DNA of 64,000 bases from Riptortus pedestris (Eukaryota; Arthropoda; Insecta; Hemiptera; Alydidae): contig CM032228.1 of NCBI GenBank assembly GCA_019009955.1, positions 233,501 through 297,500 on the forward strand, in the 5' to 3' direction. Shown here piece after piece: positions 35,168 to 46,400 of the stretch. A program made the translations under genes and the position numbers. The stretch's first letter is position 1. Every line of letters begins with the position of its first letter. The notes below the pieces were generated by a model. It had not been told where the DNA came from. It saw nothing but the letters and a program-made list of their open reading frames with translations, and ran no database searches.

Positions 35168-38067
35168 TACAACTAATAAATTAAGACGAAAATTCCAAAG
35201 AACCAATGACCCTGAATTACGAAAGGAAAGGCAGACTGATTACATTCAATCTAAATATATTTACGGTAAAATGATAAAAGAAGAAAAACTAAAATCTTGG
35301 AAAAGTTTCTGTGATCAAATTGATAAGACTAACCCATGGACATGGATTTATAGATATACCACTGATAAATTGAAAACCAACATACAACTACGGACGATTC
35401 AGAAAAGCGACGGAACATTTACTACTGACACAAGAGAAACTATATAACAATTAATGACTACTTTCTTCATTGAAGATGACCCAAACACAGATTCTGACAT
35501 ACACACTACAATGAAACGGAACAGTAATCTACTCCCTAATACAGAAAATGACCTACCTTTAACAGACATTGAAATAAGAAGTATTATTGAACAACTAAAT
35601 CCAAACAAAGCAGCTGGTCATGACTTAATAACAGTTGATATATTCCAAAAACTATTTGAAATTTTTCCAAAATTTATTACAACATTATATAAAAAATGTT
35701 ATGATAACGGAATATTTCCTGATATAAGGAAAATATCAAAATTAATTCCAGTACCCAAAAATCCAAAAGATTTAGGAGATTCTACTTATTGGCCGATTAG
35801 TATTATTCCAGTTGGAGGTAAAATACTAGAAAAAATTATTAATTCCAGGCTTTCTGTTCACCTAACCAGACATGCTCCTTTACACCCTAATCAATATGGA
35901 TTCACACCCCAAACAAGTACTGTTGACGCACTATACAGAATTACTAATTTACTACGAACGAATCTAACAGGAAAGAAACATATTGTGATCGTTTCGATGG
36001 ATTTTAAAGGTGCCTTCGATCACGCCTGGTGGCCTTCGATATTCGAATCATTACATAAACAAAAATGCCCACTAAATATTTACAAATTACTTAGAGACTT
36101 TCTCAGTAATCGAGTTGTATACATGACCCTTCAAAACACCACTGTACACACTTCTCAAAATAGAGGAACGCTACAGGGCTCAGCTTGCTCACCTCTACTG
36201 TGGAAAATCATTTTAGACAGTCTACTTAAAACAATACTACCAGAAGGAACTGAAATTATTGCATTTGCTGACGACATTTTACTTATGATCATTGGAATAG
36301 ACTTAATTCAAATCACCCAACTTACTAACGCTGTTTTGGTACTAATCAATGAATGGGCTAAAAAACACAAACTCAAATTTAATTTAGAAAAAACATCATA
36401 CACACTGTTTACAAGACAAAGACACCTACCTTAGACATTAAATTAAATGGAGTAACATTACAAGAAAAACATATCTTAAAATATCTTGGACTTCGCATTG
36501 ACAGGAAATTGAAATGGAACTATCACATTAATAACTTACAAACAAAACTGCTTTCAATAATAAACGGACTCTCGATGGCTGCTAGAGTGTCTTGGGGTCT
36601 TAAATCCGACGCTCTGACCACAATATATAAAGGGGCAATCGTTCCCATATTGACGTATGGAATTGAAATATGGGGCCATGCCTTGGTCGTGAAAAGAAAT
36701 GTCAAAAAATTAGAAAGAGTGCAAAGGCTAATTGCGATAAAAATTGCTAAAGGATATCGTACTTTATCTTATGAGGCTTCATGTGTATTAGCAGAAACTA
36801 TGCCAATTTACATCAAAGCTGAGCAAATGATAAGGCAACATATGTTATTGAAATTGAATGAAATCCCACATGACTTTACATTACAAAATATTACATCGAA
36901 CGAAATAGAAAAAGACGTAAGACATACTTACTGGTTACACCCAAAGGACTACATTAGACCATTAGACAACTTAGACATAACGTGGACATATCATATATAC
37001 ACTGACGGAAGTAAAAACAAGGATGGCGTTGGGTGTGCGTACATTATTTTAAAAGACGGCAATATTATACAGAGAGGACAATACAGAGTATCACCACTAT
37101 GTACAAACAATCAAGCAGAAAACCTTGCAATTACTGAGGCACTCAAAACACTACACGACATTTCAAGTGACAGAGAGACTAGCATAATCTATACGGACAG
37201 CAAAATTAACATAGACCGCATTTACAATAACGAAAACCATAACGAACAGACTGAACACATCAGAAGGCTAATTACACGATGTAGACAGAGAAATGTAATA
37301 GTGGCAATAACATGGATAAAGGGACACTCCGGAAATTTAGGAAATGACACAGCAGACCAACTTGCAAATACAGCTTCAAGAGACGAAACGATACTATTAC
37401 AAACTCTAAACTGACTAAACAGACCATTAAAACTATTTTGATAGACGAGTCTTATAAAAAAATGGGACGAAAGATGGACAAACATTACTAAAGGACGACA
37501 ATTACACAAGTACATACCAACTGTATACCAGAGACAAAAAATAACACTTAGCAATTCTAAACAAATACAATTTTTATCAGGACATGGACCTACGAAGAGT
37601 TACCGGTACAAATTTAAACTAACAAACACAAATACATGTAAATGTGACAATGAGACTGAACAGACATATGACCACCTCTTATATGACTGTACATTACTTG
37701 ATGGACCAAGAACACAACTCATCAAGTACATTACCTTACAAAACGGAACTTGGCCGACGGACAAACCGAAACTTTTACTCAAATTCAACAGGGGATTTAA
37801 TGTATTTATTCAAGATTTGGACACCATTTTGTAGATATACACCTATTGTTGTACACATATGTAATGTTACATATGTTTTATTTATTTTTTTTACTTTATT
37901 TTTGTTTTTATTTAATTAATTTATTGTTGTATAATGTTTACAATTATTATATAAGAAATATTATAATGCTCTGAAATGTGTGTAGTATCCAAAGGATGGA
38001 GCACACAACATTTAAATAAATTCCCACGTTAGAGGGATACTCTGCGTGGAAAACAGGAAAAAAAAAG
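35168..38067 (+). pseudogene. R1-like LINE with RT, RNase H and CCHC, broken
   Basis: 5'-truncated: the endonuclease is absent and the frame opens near 35,168. An in-frame TAA at 35,445 precedes the 326-codon block 35,454-36,434, with RT motifs NKAAGHDLI, a damaged YWPISIIPVGGK (usually YRPIS), MDFKGAFDHA and the active site FADD. A one-base-type slip at about 36,430 moves the frame to 36,434-37,414, with KYLGLRID and an RNase H domain (YTDGSKN, TNNQAENLA, IYTDSK, GHSGNLGNDTADQLA). Stops at 37,412, 37,439 and 37,442 follow. Then the C-terminal zinc motif CKCDNETEQTYDHLLYDC at about 37,630-37,690 and a stop near 37,835. An AT-rich 3' UTR ends in a short poly(A) at 38,067. About four lesions; otherwise fairly recent. 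Confidence 0.85.
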
Positions 38068-38318
38068 GGAGGCCTGAAATTAAAAGTAGAGATATTTCGT
38101 TTCCTATTGGTTTTTCGGCAAGTATGAACATAACAAAAGTTGTTTATTTGGTTATTTAGAGTAACTTTTGTTATATACATTTTTTTCGTGTAACTTATTA
38201 TAAACGAGATATTCGCTAAAACCTATAGCGGAAGTGAGCAATTTTATTTGGCACAAAAGTCTCAACCGAACTAAATAAAATGATTTAAACAAAGTTGGGT
38301 CGAATTTGTACGACATAT
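38068..38318 (+). mobile_element. Helitron segment between LINE and LTR element
   Basis: Continuation of the subunit interrupted at 35,167, running to the LTR retrotransposon that starts at 38,319. It reads in family order (ATATTTCGTTTCCTATTGG, then AACAAAAGTTG) until about 38,280. Confidence 0.7.
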
Positions 38319-38972
38319 TGTTGCGAAAATTAAATAGATGAATAATCCTTCAGAGAGAGAGAGAGTCGCGTATTTGGAGAGTGTGACGTAGATCAAAGAG
38401 ACCGATAGAATGTTCTAGGTCTGACCAGTACCTTCCAGCCAGACGTCGAATGAACTAGACAATTCCCCTTTGATGTATGCCGCCTCCCTATAAAAAGGAG
38501 CTCCGGCCAGCCGTGAGTCAGTTTATGCTCAGCGATCTTGATGGTCACATCAGTGCTACATTGCGACTTAGTGCAGTGCGGTAAAGAGTTTTTATAAGAA
38601 GAACAGTGTTGTGCCGTGACTGTAAGTAACAGTTTAGTGCCGTGTTTAAAGGACAGTGCAGTGCCGCGAAGTAAAGGACAGTGCAGTGCCGCGAAGTAGA
38701 AGACAGTGCAGTGCCGCGAAGCAAAGGACAGTGCAGTGCCGTCTTTCTGTGAATTTCAGTGCATTATTGGACTGTGACTCATTGAAGAACAGTAACGCTA
38801 TCAGTGTATACTGTGAGTAGTAATTAAGAATAATCACCAAGTTTATTGTGCATTGTGAAATAAATTTTGCAGTGATAAAAACTGTGAAACTTGCGAGTAT
38901 TTAATTTTGCAATCCAAAAGAACTCTTTTTAAAAACGTTTATTACTGGTTTTGGTAATACAAAAACGTAACA
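38319..38972 (+). repeat. 5' LTR (654 bp)
   Basis: TGTTGCGAAAATT...ACGTAACA. Contains (GA)n near 38,352, a TATA box, a roughly 25 bp minisatellite (ACAGTGCAGTGCCGCGAAG) in about four copies near 38,655-38,740, and AATAAA at 38,859-38,864. These are the U3, R and U5 elements expected of an LTR. Confidence 0.95.
38489..38522 (+). promoter_or_regulatory. LTR core promoter (TATA and initiator)
   Basis: TATAAAAA at 38,489-38,496 and an arthropod-type initiator TCAGT at 38,518-38,522, with the A about 31 bp from the TATA start. The same pair is conserved in the 3' LTR. The transcription start at about 38,520 is inferred. Confidence 0.7.
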
Positions 38973-38974
38973 AC

Positions 38975-38991
38975 TGGTGTCAGAAGTGGGA
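38975..38991 (+). other. Primer binding site (tRNA-Leu type)
   Basis: TGGTGTCAGAAGTGGGA, two bases after the LTR. It is complementary to a tRNA-Leu 3' end of the form TCCCACTTCTGACACCA. Confidence 0.75.
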
Positions 38992-39014
38992 TTGCAAAAT
39001 TAAAATCAACGAAA

Positions 39015-41117
39015 ATGAAGTTTGAGGAACTAAAAGTTGAACAACTGAAGAAGGAGCTGGCTAAACTGGATATGCCAACAACAGGAAATAAGGCTGAATT
39101 ACAAAGGCGGTTGACAGATGAATTCCAAAGTCGAGGAATCGATATAAGTACACACGAGTTTGACGATAAAGAAGACATTGCTGTAAGTAATCCTATCTCA
39201 AGTAGCAATTTGGACTTGAATGCGATCTTAGCCGCTATGATGGAAAATAACCAGAAACTCTTAGCAGAAGTCAGACAAGAATTCCAGGAAGCTTCTAGAG
39301 CTAATTACGAAAGATTAGAAGAAGCATCTAGAGCTAATTGCGAGAGGTTAGAAGAAAAATTCCAGGAAGCTTCTAGAGCTAATTGTGAGAGACTCGAGGA
39401 ACTTCAGGAAGCTTCTAGAACAACAAACCAAAAACTTCACGAAATATCAGAAGTATTGGGCAAACGAGTGGAAGCCATTGAGCAGAGAGTCAGCGAGTTT
39501 GATGAAAAACTCTACGGCATTTCTGCGGTACAGAGGAAGGTTGAAGAGGACGTGTCCAACCTAGGAAGAAAGTTAGACGATGAAATACGTGAGCTACAAT
39601 TCCAAATGGAACGTCTAGTGCAGCTGACTTACCCAGGTGAAAATCATCCATTCTTGGATCAGTTCAAGATTGAAGCATTTGTGAATGGTATACGAGATCC
39701 AGACGTTAAATTCGCGGTGTGTGCTACACAAAAATCATCCTTTGCTGAAACCATCTCTTATGCGCTAGCCCAGGAGACCGCTAAAGTAATTGCAAAACCG
39801 CAAGTCTACAATGTGCGACGTCTTGTTGCTGAAACACGCAGTGACGGTGACGAAAGTAGTGACAAAGAAGCAGTAGTCAAGCGGATACTGGAGGAGCAAA
39901 GGAATAGATCACACGCCGAATGCTTCAACTGCGGTATGGTTGGCCATTTTCAGCGAAACTGTAAAGCACCAAAGAAAGGGTTGAGATCTTTTACACCATG
40001 GAGGGACCACTATCGGGCGAACAACGTCCATATCTCAAGGAGTGAAATAGAAGACGTGGTCAAGCAAGTACTGGAGGAGCAGATGAATAGATCGCGCGCT
40101 AAATGCTTCAACTGCGGCGAGGTCGGCCACATTCAGCGTAATTGTAAAGCGTCAAGGAAAAGGTCGAGATCTATTTCGCCATGGAGGGACAACAAACAGG
40201 TGACTGACGTCGAAATCTCAAGAGCCAATGTTAAAGTAGAACGAGCTCGCACTGAGGGGCAAGAACTAGCTCCTAAAACCGATGGCTCCACCATCTCCAT
40301 TTCCATCATACGACAGAAGAACAGCAACCTTACTGCTCGTGGACTGATCAACGGGAGGAAGCAGGTCCTCACCATGGACACGGGAGCGACACACTCCATC
40401 ATTCGGCCCGATTTGGTAAAAGGGGCAGTGGAACCGTTGGAGAACGTACGACTGCGAACTGCCACAGGGGAGTCAGCCACAGTCTACGGAAGAGCCAAGA
40501 TGAGAGTGACTATCTCCAACATCAGCACTGAACATGTCTTTGTTGTCGCTGACATAATGGATGAAGTGATCATCGGTGTAGACTTCATGATAGCCCACGG
40601 TATTGACCTGCAAATGGGTAAGCAAATGATGATCTGGCGAAACACAGAAATACCTTTGGATGTCGGACATGAGAGCAAGACCACCAGGGAGCTACGTACC
40701 GACGGACGCCAGAAATTGTCACGTCGAGCAGAAGCCTCTTCTATTGTTCATAGGAAAGGGAGAAAACACGATGACGACCCAGTCCTCTCAAGGCGGCCAT
40801 GCAACGTAGAGTACAAGGATTGTACAAAAGCCGAGGAAGAGGAGTGCGTCATTGATGTACGAATTAGCCGTGTTAACTCAGGGGGAGCCAGGTCGACGGC
40901 GCAGAAGAGTGGCACTATTCTGGCTAAGGAGGACAATGGAAGGTCGACCCGTCATGAAATATTGGACCGCATTAAAGTGACCAGTAACCAGATGGGTGGC
41001 GTGTGTGGTCGAGCAGTGAATACGGAGGAATTTACGGAAGGACAAATGGGACTACTATTCAACCCACAAAACAAGAAAGGACTTTCGCCTAGCCAAGTAT
41101 GGCAACGGCGATATTGA
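39015..41117 (+). CDS. gag: Gag-protease polyprotein with SAP domain; pol core deleted
   Basis: Single intact ORF of 700 codons. Residues about 4-40 form a SAP-like helix-extension-helix (ELKVEQLKKELAK, GNKAELQRRL), a DNA/RNA-binding fold unusual at a Gag N-terminus. Residues about 75-200 are coiled coil with repeats of EASRANCERLEE. Two CCHC knuckles follow, CFNCGMVGHFQRNC and CFNCGEVGHIQRNC, each in a duplicated module of about 61 residues. Then comes an aspartic protease with MDTGATHSI (Asp455) and IIGVDFMIAHG. The last 25 residues contain LLFNPQNKKGLSPSQ, which resembles the integrase C-terminus of gypsy elements. RT, RNase H and integrase core are missing, yet the frame stays open across the junction. 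The start is the first ATG after the primer site. It probably makes capsid and protease only. Confidence 0.88.
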   Translation: MKFEELKVEQLKKELAKLDMPTTGNKAELQRRLTDEFQSRGIDISTHEFDDKEDIAVSNPISSSNLDLNAILAAMMENNQKLLAEVRQEFQEASRANYERLEEASRANCERLEEKFQEASRANCERLEELQEASRTTNQKLHEISEVLGKRVEAIEQRVSEFDEKLYGISAVQRKVEEDVSNLGRKLDDEIRELQFQMERLVQLTYPGENHPFLDQFKIEAFVNGIRDPDVKFAVCATQKSSFAETISYALAQETAKVIAKPQVYNVRRLVAETRSDGDESSDKEAVVKRILEEQRNRSHAECFNCGMVGHFQRNCKAPKKGLRSFTPWRDHYRANNVHISRSEIEDVVKQVLEEQMNRSRAKCFNCGEVGHIQRNCKASRKRSRSISPWRDNKQVTDVEISRANVKVERARTEGQELAPKTDGSTISISIIRQKNSNLTARGLINGRKQVLTMDTGATHSIIRPDLVKGAVEPLENVRLRTATGESATVYGRAKMRVTISNISTEHVFVVADIMDEVIIGVDFMIAHGIDLQMGKQMMIWRNTEIPLDVGHESKTTRELRTDGRQKLSRRAEASSIVHRKGRKHDDDPVLSRRPCNVEYKDCTKAEEEECVIDVRISRVNSGGARSTAQKSGTILAKEDNGRSTRHEILDRIKVTSNQMGGVCGRAVNTEEFTEGQMGLLFNPQNKKGLSPSQVWQRRY

Positions 41118-41153
41118 GCCTATTCGGGACGAAAAGGCTTAAGTGGGCGGCAG

Positions 41154-41782
41154 TGTTGCGAAAATTAAATAGATGAATAATCCTTCAGAGAGAGAGAGAG
41201 TCGCGTATTTGGAGAGTGTGACGTAGATCAAAGAGACCGATAGAATGTTCTAGGTCTGACCAGTACCTTCCAGCCAGACGTCGAATGAACTAGACAATTC
41301 CCCTTTGATGTATGCCGCCTCCCTATAAAAAGGAGCTCCGGCCAGCCGTGAGTCAGTTTATGCTCAGCGATCTTGATGGTCACATCAGTGCTACAGTGCG
41401 ACTTAGTGTAGTGCGGTAAAGAGTTTTTATAAGAAGAACAGTGTTGTGCCGTGACTGTAAGTAACAGTTTAGTGCCGTGTTTAAAGGACAGTGCAGTGCC
41501 GCGAAGTAAAGGACAGTGCAGTGCCGCGAAGCAAAGGACAGTGCAGTGCCGTCTTTCTGTGAATTTCAGTGAATTATTGGACTGTGACTCATTGAAGAAC
41601 AGTAACGCTATCAGTGTATACTGTGAGTAGTAATTAAGAATAATCACCAAGTTTATTGTGCATTGTGAAATAAATTTTGCAGTGATAAAAACTGTGAAAC
41701 TTGCGAGTATTTAATTTTGCAATCCAAAAGAACTCTTATTAAAAACGTTTATTACTGGTTTTGGTAATACAAAAACGTAACA
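41154..41782 (+). repeat. 3' LTR (629 bp)
   Basis: Same as the 5' LTR except for one fewer unit of the roughly 25 bp minisatellite and a few substitutions. The host resumes with ATAT. Confidence 0.95.
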
Positions 41783-42401
41783 ATATGATAGGAGAAGTTG
41801 TGCGGAATCGTACTTTTGAATTGTGGTATATATTATTTTATTTCGTCCGATATGTTGACGTTGACAATGTACTATCCTTAACTATTAAATTTTACCTGAG
41901 ATATTTAATGTTTCTTGGTAATGTCATTATAAAAAAAACACAATATTGTAAGATGTTGAGAGCCAGAATGGAAACAGTATAAAGACTAGATTATCTATAA
42001 CTAAACACATATAGCTTAATACCACGTGGGAGACTTTTAGGTAATGTATAACAAAACGTATGTTCTAACACAGTTAATTGTGTTCACTTATCTCCTGTGA
42101 AAGTTAGAAATGTTTTCTACTCACATTTACTATTATGTATATATGGCAGGAAAGATTTACTCTGTAGACGATATGTAATTCTAGTAAATGCTATTCATGA
42201 TTATGATTATTCATGGTGTGTCAAACAAAGGAGATGGATTGGATAGAGACTTATTTTCATTTACTCTTCAAAACAAAAATTACTATTCTTAAATGACCTT
42301 ACTTGAAGAGAATTTGTACACATTGAGAACTTTTCAAAAAAACATACCATTTAAGGCTGAATTTAAATGAATTCCTGGACGAAGTCGTGTAACTTAGCTA
42401 G
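41783..42401 (+). mobile_element. Degenerate Helitron 3' part
   Basis: Continues the Helitron interrupted by the LTR element and ends with a decayed hairpin (CCTGGACGAAGTCGTG) and CTAG at 42,398-42,401. More diverged than the other copies. Confidence 0.6.
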
Positions 42402-43452
42402 TGTATATAAAAAATTGTAACCTCTGTCTGTACATTAATTTTTTTCTAGAAATTTTACGATACCTTTTGTTTCACATGCCATAGATACGACATCTGCAAC
42501 TCGTGTCTATGTGTTCATTTGTATGTTACCTTTTCACGCCTAAACTACTGGACTGAATTTTATGAAACTTGGTATGTATATTACCACTAACCCAACTTAC
42601 ACTATAGGCTAATACTAATATTCTGTGAGACAAACAGGAATGGGAGTTATAAGGAATGCGTGCAATTAATAATAGTGATATTTCGTTTCGTTTTGGGTTT
42701 TCGCGCAAATATACACACGACAAAAGTTCTTTATTATGTTATTTAGAGCAACTTTTGTTGTATACAATTCTGTCGTATAACAAGTATAAAAGACATATAC
42801 ACTGAAAACCAAGCAGGAGTCAATTGTATAAGGCACTAATAACTAAACCGAACTAAACAAAACTCGGCATGTGAATTATTATTATTTGTTCCATGATTAT
42901 AAGCTATATCAAACTTTAGGGACAACCCGGAGGGATGTTGTAAAGGAAGCATTATAAGAAAAATCGGCGTACTTCGTTTCTTATCGGTTTTTCGACAAAC
43001 ATGAACACATCAGGAAATATTTATTTTGTTATTTAGAGTAATTTTTGTTATCTTTACTCTTGCCGTACAACCAAGTATACACGAGATAATCGCTAAAACG
43101 TATAGCGGGAGTCAACAATTTTATTAGTACTCATTAGTGTTTTTAAAATAGGCATATTATGAAAAATGATGTTATGTTATTAAACATACATTACAATTGT
43201 AAGTATTATTCGGATCAGGGAGGTATCAAATCTCCTAAGCTCCTCCATTGTACTTTATTTCAATTAGAAAATAATTTCATTATTTATTTCCTATAGAATT
43301 TTTTTTTTCTTTTTTTTTTTTTTTTTTTTTATTTATTTGAAGAGCTCCGCAACTAGGCGTTATCGAAATTTTAACTGCTAGAAAATTTGGATTTTTTTAA
43401 TTTGTATAATATATTATTTAACCAAAGTCATGCTGAACTCGCACAATGTGTT
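42402..43452 (+). mobile_element. Helitron 5' part, cut off by satellite
   Basis: 5' block AAAAAATTGTAACCTCTGTC at about 42,407, diverged subunits, then the 3' region in family order up to TTTAACCAAAGTCATGCTG at about 43,430. Contains an interrupted poly-T run at 43,299-43,330. The CTAG end is absent; the satellite begins at 43,453. Confidence 0.65.
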
Positions 43453-46400
43453 AGTTGAATCGGCTCTCTTCAATTTTTGTATATATTATCTCGTTTCCGA
43501 TGCTGTCGTCAACTAAGGTCTTTGTCTTGAAAATATATATTTGATCTATTCTATACTGGATATTTAAGCGTTTTATTCTGCACTAAAGAACATATTTGTT
43601 GTTGGCACAAGTTGAATCGGCTCTCGTCAATTTTTGTATATATTATCTCGTTTCCGATGCTGTCGTCAACTTAGGTCTTTGTCTTGAAAATATTTATTTG
43701 ATCTATTCTATACTGGATATTTAAGCGTTTTATTCTGCACTAAAGATCATATTTGTTGTTGGCGCAAGTTGAATCGGCTCTCTTCAATTTTTGTATATAT
43801 TATCTCGTTTCCGATGCTGTCGTCAACTAAGGTCTTTGTCTTGAAAATATATATTTGATCTATTCTATACTGGATATTTAAGCGTTTTATTCTGCACTAA
43901 AGATCATATTTGTTGTTGGCACAAGTTGAATCGGCTCTCTTCAATTGTTGTATATATTATCTCGTTTCCGATGCTGTCGTCAACTAAGGTCTTTGTCTTG
44001 AAAATATTTATTTGATCTATTCTATACTGGATATTTAAGCGTTTTATTCTGCACTAAAGAACATATTTGTTGTTGGCACAAGTTGAATCGGCTCTCTTCA
44101 ATTGTTGTATATATTATCTCATTTCCGATGCCGTCGTCAACTAAGGTCTTTGTCTTGAAAATATATATTTGATCTATTCTATACTGGATATTTAAGCGTT
44201 TTATTCTGCACTAAAGATCATATTTGTTGTTGGCACAAGTTGAATCGGCTCTCTTCAATTGTTGTATATATTATCTCGTTTCCGATGCTGTCGTCAACTA
44301 AGGTCTTTGTCTTGAAAATATATATTTGATCTATTCTATACTGGATATTTAAGCGTTTTATTCTGCACTAAAGATCATATTTGTTGTTGGCACAAGTTGA
44401 ATCGGCTCTCTTCAATTGTTGTATATATTATCTCATTTCCGATGCCGTCGTCAACTAAGGTCTTTGTCTTGAAAATATATATTTGATCTATTCTATACTG
44501 GATATTTAAGCGTTTTATTCTGCACTAAAGATCATATTTGTTGTTGGCACAAGTTGAATCGGCTCTCTTCAATTGTTGTATATATTATCTCATTTCCGAT
44601 GCCGTCGTCAACTAAGGTTTTACGTCTTTGTCTTGAAAATATATATTTGATCTATTCTATACTGGATATTTAAGCGTTTTATTCTGCACTAAAGATCATA
44701 TTTGTTGTTGGCACAAGTTGAATCGGCTCTCTTCAATTGTTGTATATATTATCTCATTTCCGATGCCGTCGTCAACTAAGGTTTTACGTCTTTTTCTTGA
44801 AAATATATATTTGATCTATTCTATACTGGATATTTAAGCGTTTTATTCTGCACTAAAGATCATATTTGTTGTTGGCACAAGTTGAATCGGCTCTCTTCAA
44901 TTGTTGTATATATTATCTCATTTCCGATGCCGTCGTCAACTAAGGTCTTTGTCTTGAAAATATATATTTGATCTATTCTATACTGGATATTTAAGCGTTT
45001 TATTCTGCACTAACGATCATATTTGTTGTTGGCACAAGTTGAATCGGCTCTCTTCAATTGTTGTATATATTATCTCGTTTCCGATGCTGTCGTCAACTAA
45101 GGTCTTTGTCTTGAAAATATATATTTGATCTATTCTATACTGGATATTTAAGCGTTTTATTCTGCACTAAAGATCATATTTGTTGTTGGCACAAGTTGAA
45201 TCGGCTCTCTTCAATTGTTGTATATATTATCTCATTTCCGATGCCGTCGTCAACTAAGGTCTTTGTCTTGAAAATATATATTTGATCTATTCTATACTGG
45301 ATATTTAAGCGTTTTATTCTGCACTAAAGATCATATTTGTTGTTGGCACAAGTTGAATCGGCTCTCTTCAATTGTTGTATATATTATCTCATTTCCGATG
45401 CCGTCGTCAACTAAGGTCTTTGTCTTGAAAATATATATTTGATCTATTCTATACTGGATATTTAAGCGTTTTATTCTGCACTAAAGATCATATTTGTTGT
45501 TGGCACAAGTTGAATCGGCTCTCTTCAATTGTTGTATATATTATCTCATTTCCGATGCCGTCGTCAACTAAGGTCTTTGTCTTGAAAATATATATTTGAT
45601 CTATTCTATACTGGATATTTAAGCGTTTTATTCTGCACTAAAGATCATATTTGTTGTTGGCACAAGTTGAATCGGCTCTCTTCAATTGTTGTATATATTA
45701 TCTCGTTTCCGATGCTGTCGTCAACTAAGGTCTTTGTCTTGAAAATATATATTTGATCTATTCTATACTGGATATTTAAGCGTTTTATTCTGCACTAAAG
45801 ATCATATTTGTTGTTGGCACAAGTTGAATCGGCTCTCTTCAATTGTTGTATATATTATCTCATTTCCGATGCCGTCGTCAACTAAGGTCTTTGTCTTGAA
45901 AATATATATTTGATCTATTCTATACTGGATATTTAAGCGTTTTATTCTGCACTAAAGATCATATTTGTTGTTGGCACAAGTTGAATCGGCTCTCTTCAAT
46001 TGTTGTATATATTATCTCATTTCCGATGCCGTCGTCAACTAAGGTCTTTGTCTTGAAAATATATATTTGATCTATTCTATACTGGATATTTAAGCGTTTT
46101 ATTCTGCACTAAAGATCATATTTGTTGTTGGCACAAGTTGAATCGGCTCTCTTCAATTGTTGTATATATTATCTCATTTCCGATGCCGTCGTCAACTAAG
46201 GTCTTTGTCTTGAAAATATATATTTGATCTATTCTATACTGGATATTTAAGCGTTTTATTCTGCACTAAAGATCATATTTGTTGTTGGCACAAGTTGAAT
46301 CGGCTCTCTTCAATTGTTGTATATATTATCTCATTTCCGATGCCGTCGTCAACTAAGGTTTTACGTCTTTGTCTTGAAAATATATATTTGATCTATTCTA

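Larger units (their letters stand above)
38319..41782 (+). mobile_element. Gypsy-type LTR element without reverse transcriptase
   Basis: 3.46 kb element with LTRs of 654 and 629 bp, 4 bp target duplication ATAT (38,315-38,318 and 41,783-41,786), primer site at 38,975, one long ORF and a purine-rich AAGTGGGCGGCAG just before the 3' LTR. The LTRs are almost identical apart from a 25 bp repeat-number difference, which suggests a fairly recent insertion. RT, RNase H and the integrase core are absent, so mobility would need proteins in trans. Confidence 0.92.

Noticed and set aside
38646..38840. ORFs with repeated RHCTVL peptides in the LTRs (also 41,228-41,650, minus strand)
   Set aside because: Produced by the roughly 25 bp LTR minisatellite; not genes.
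40133..40936. Minus-strand ORFs of 60-115 codons opposite the gag-protease ORF
   Set aside because: Antisense shadows of a well-supported coding region; no domains.
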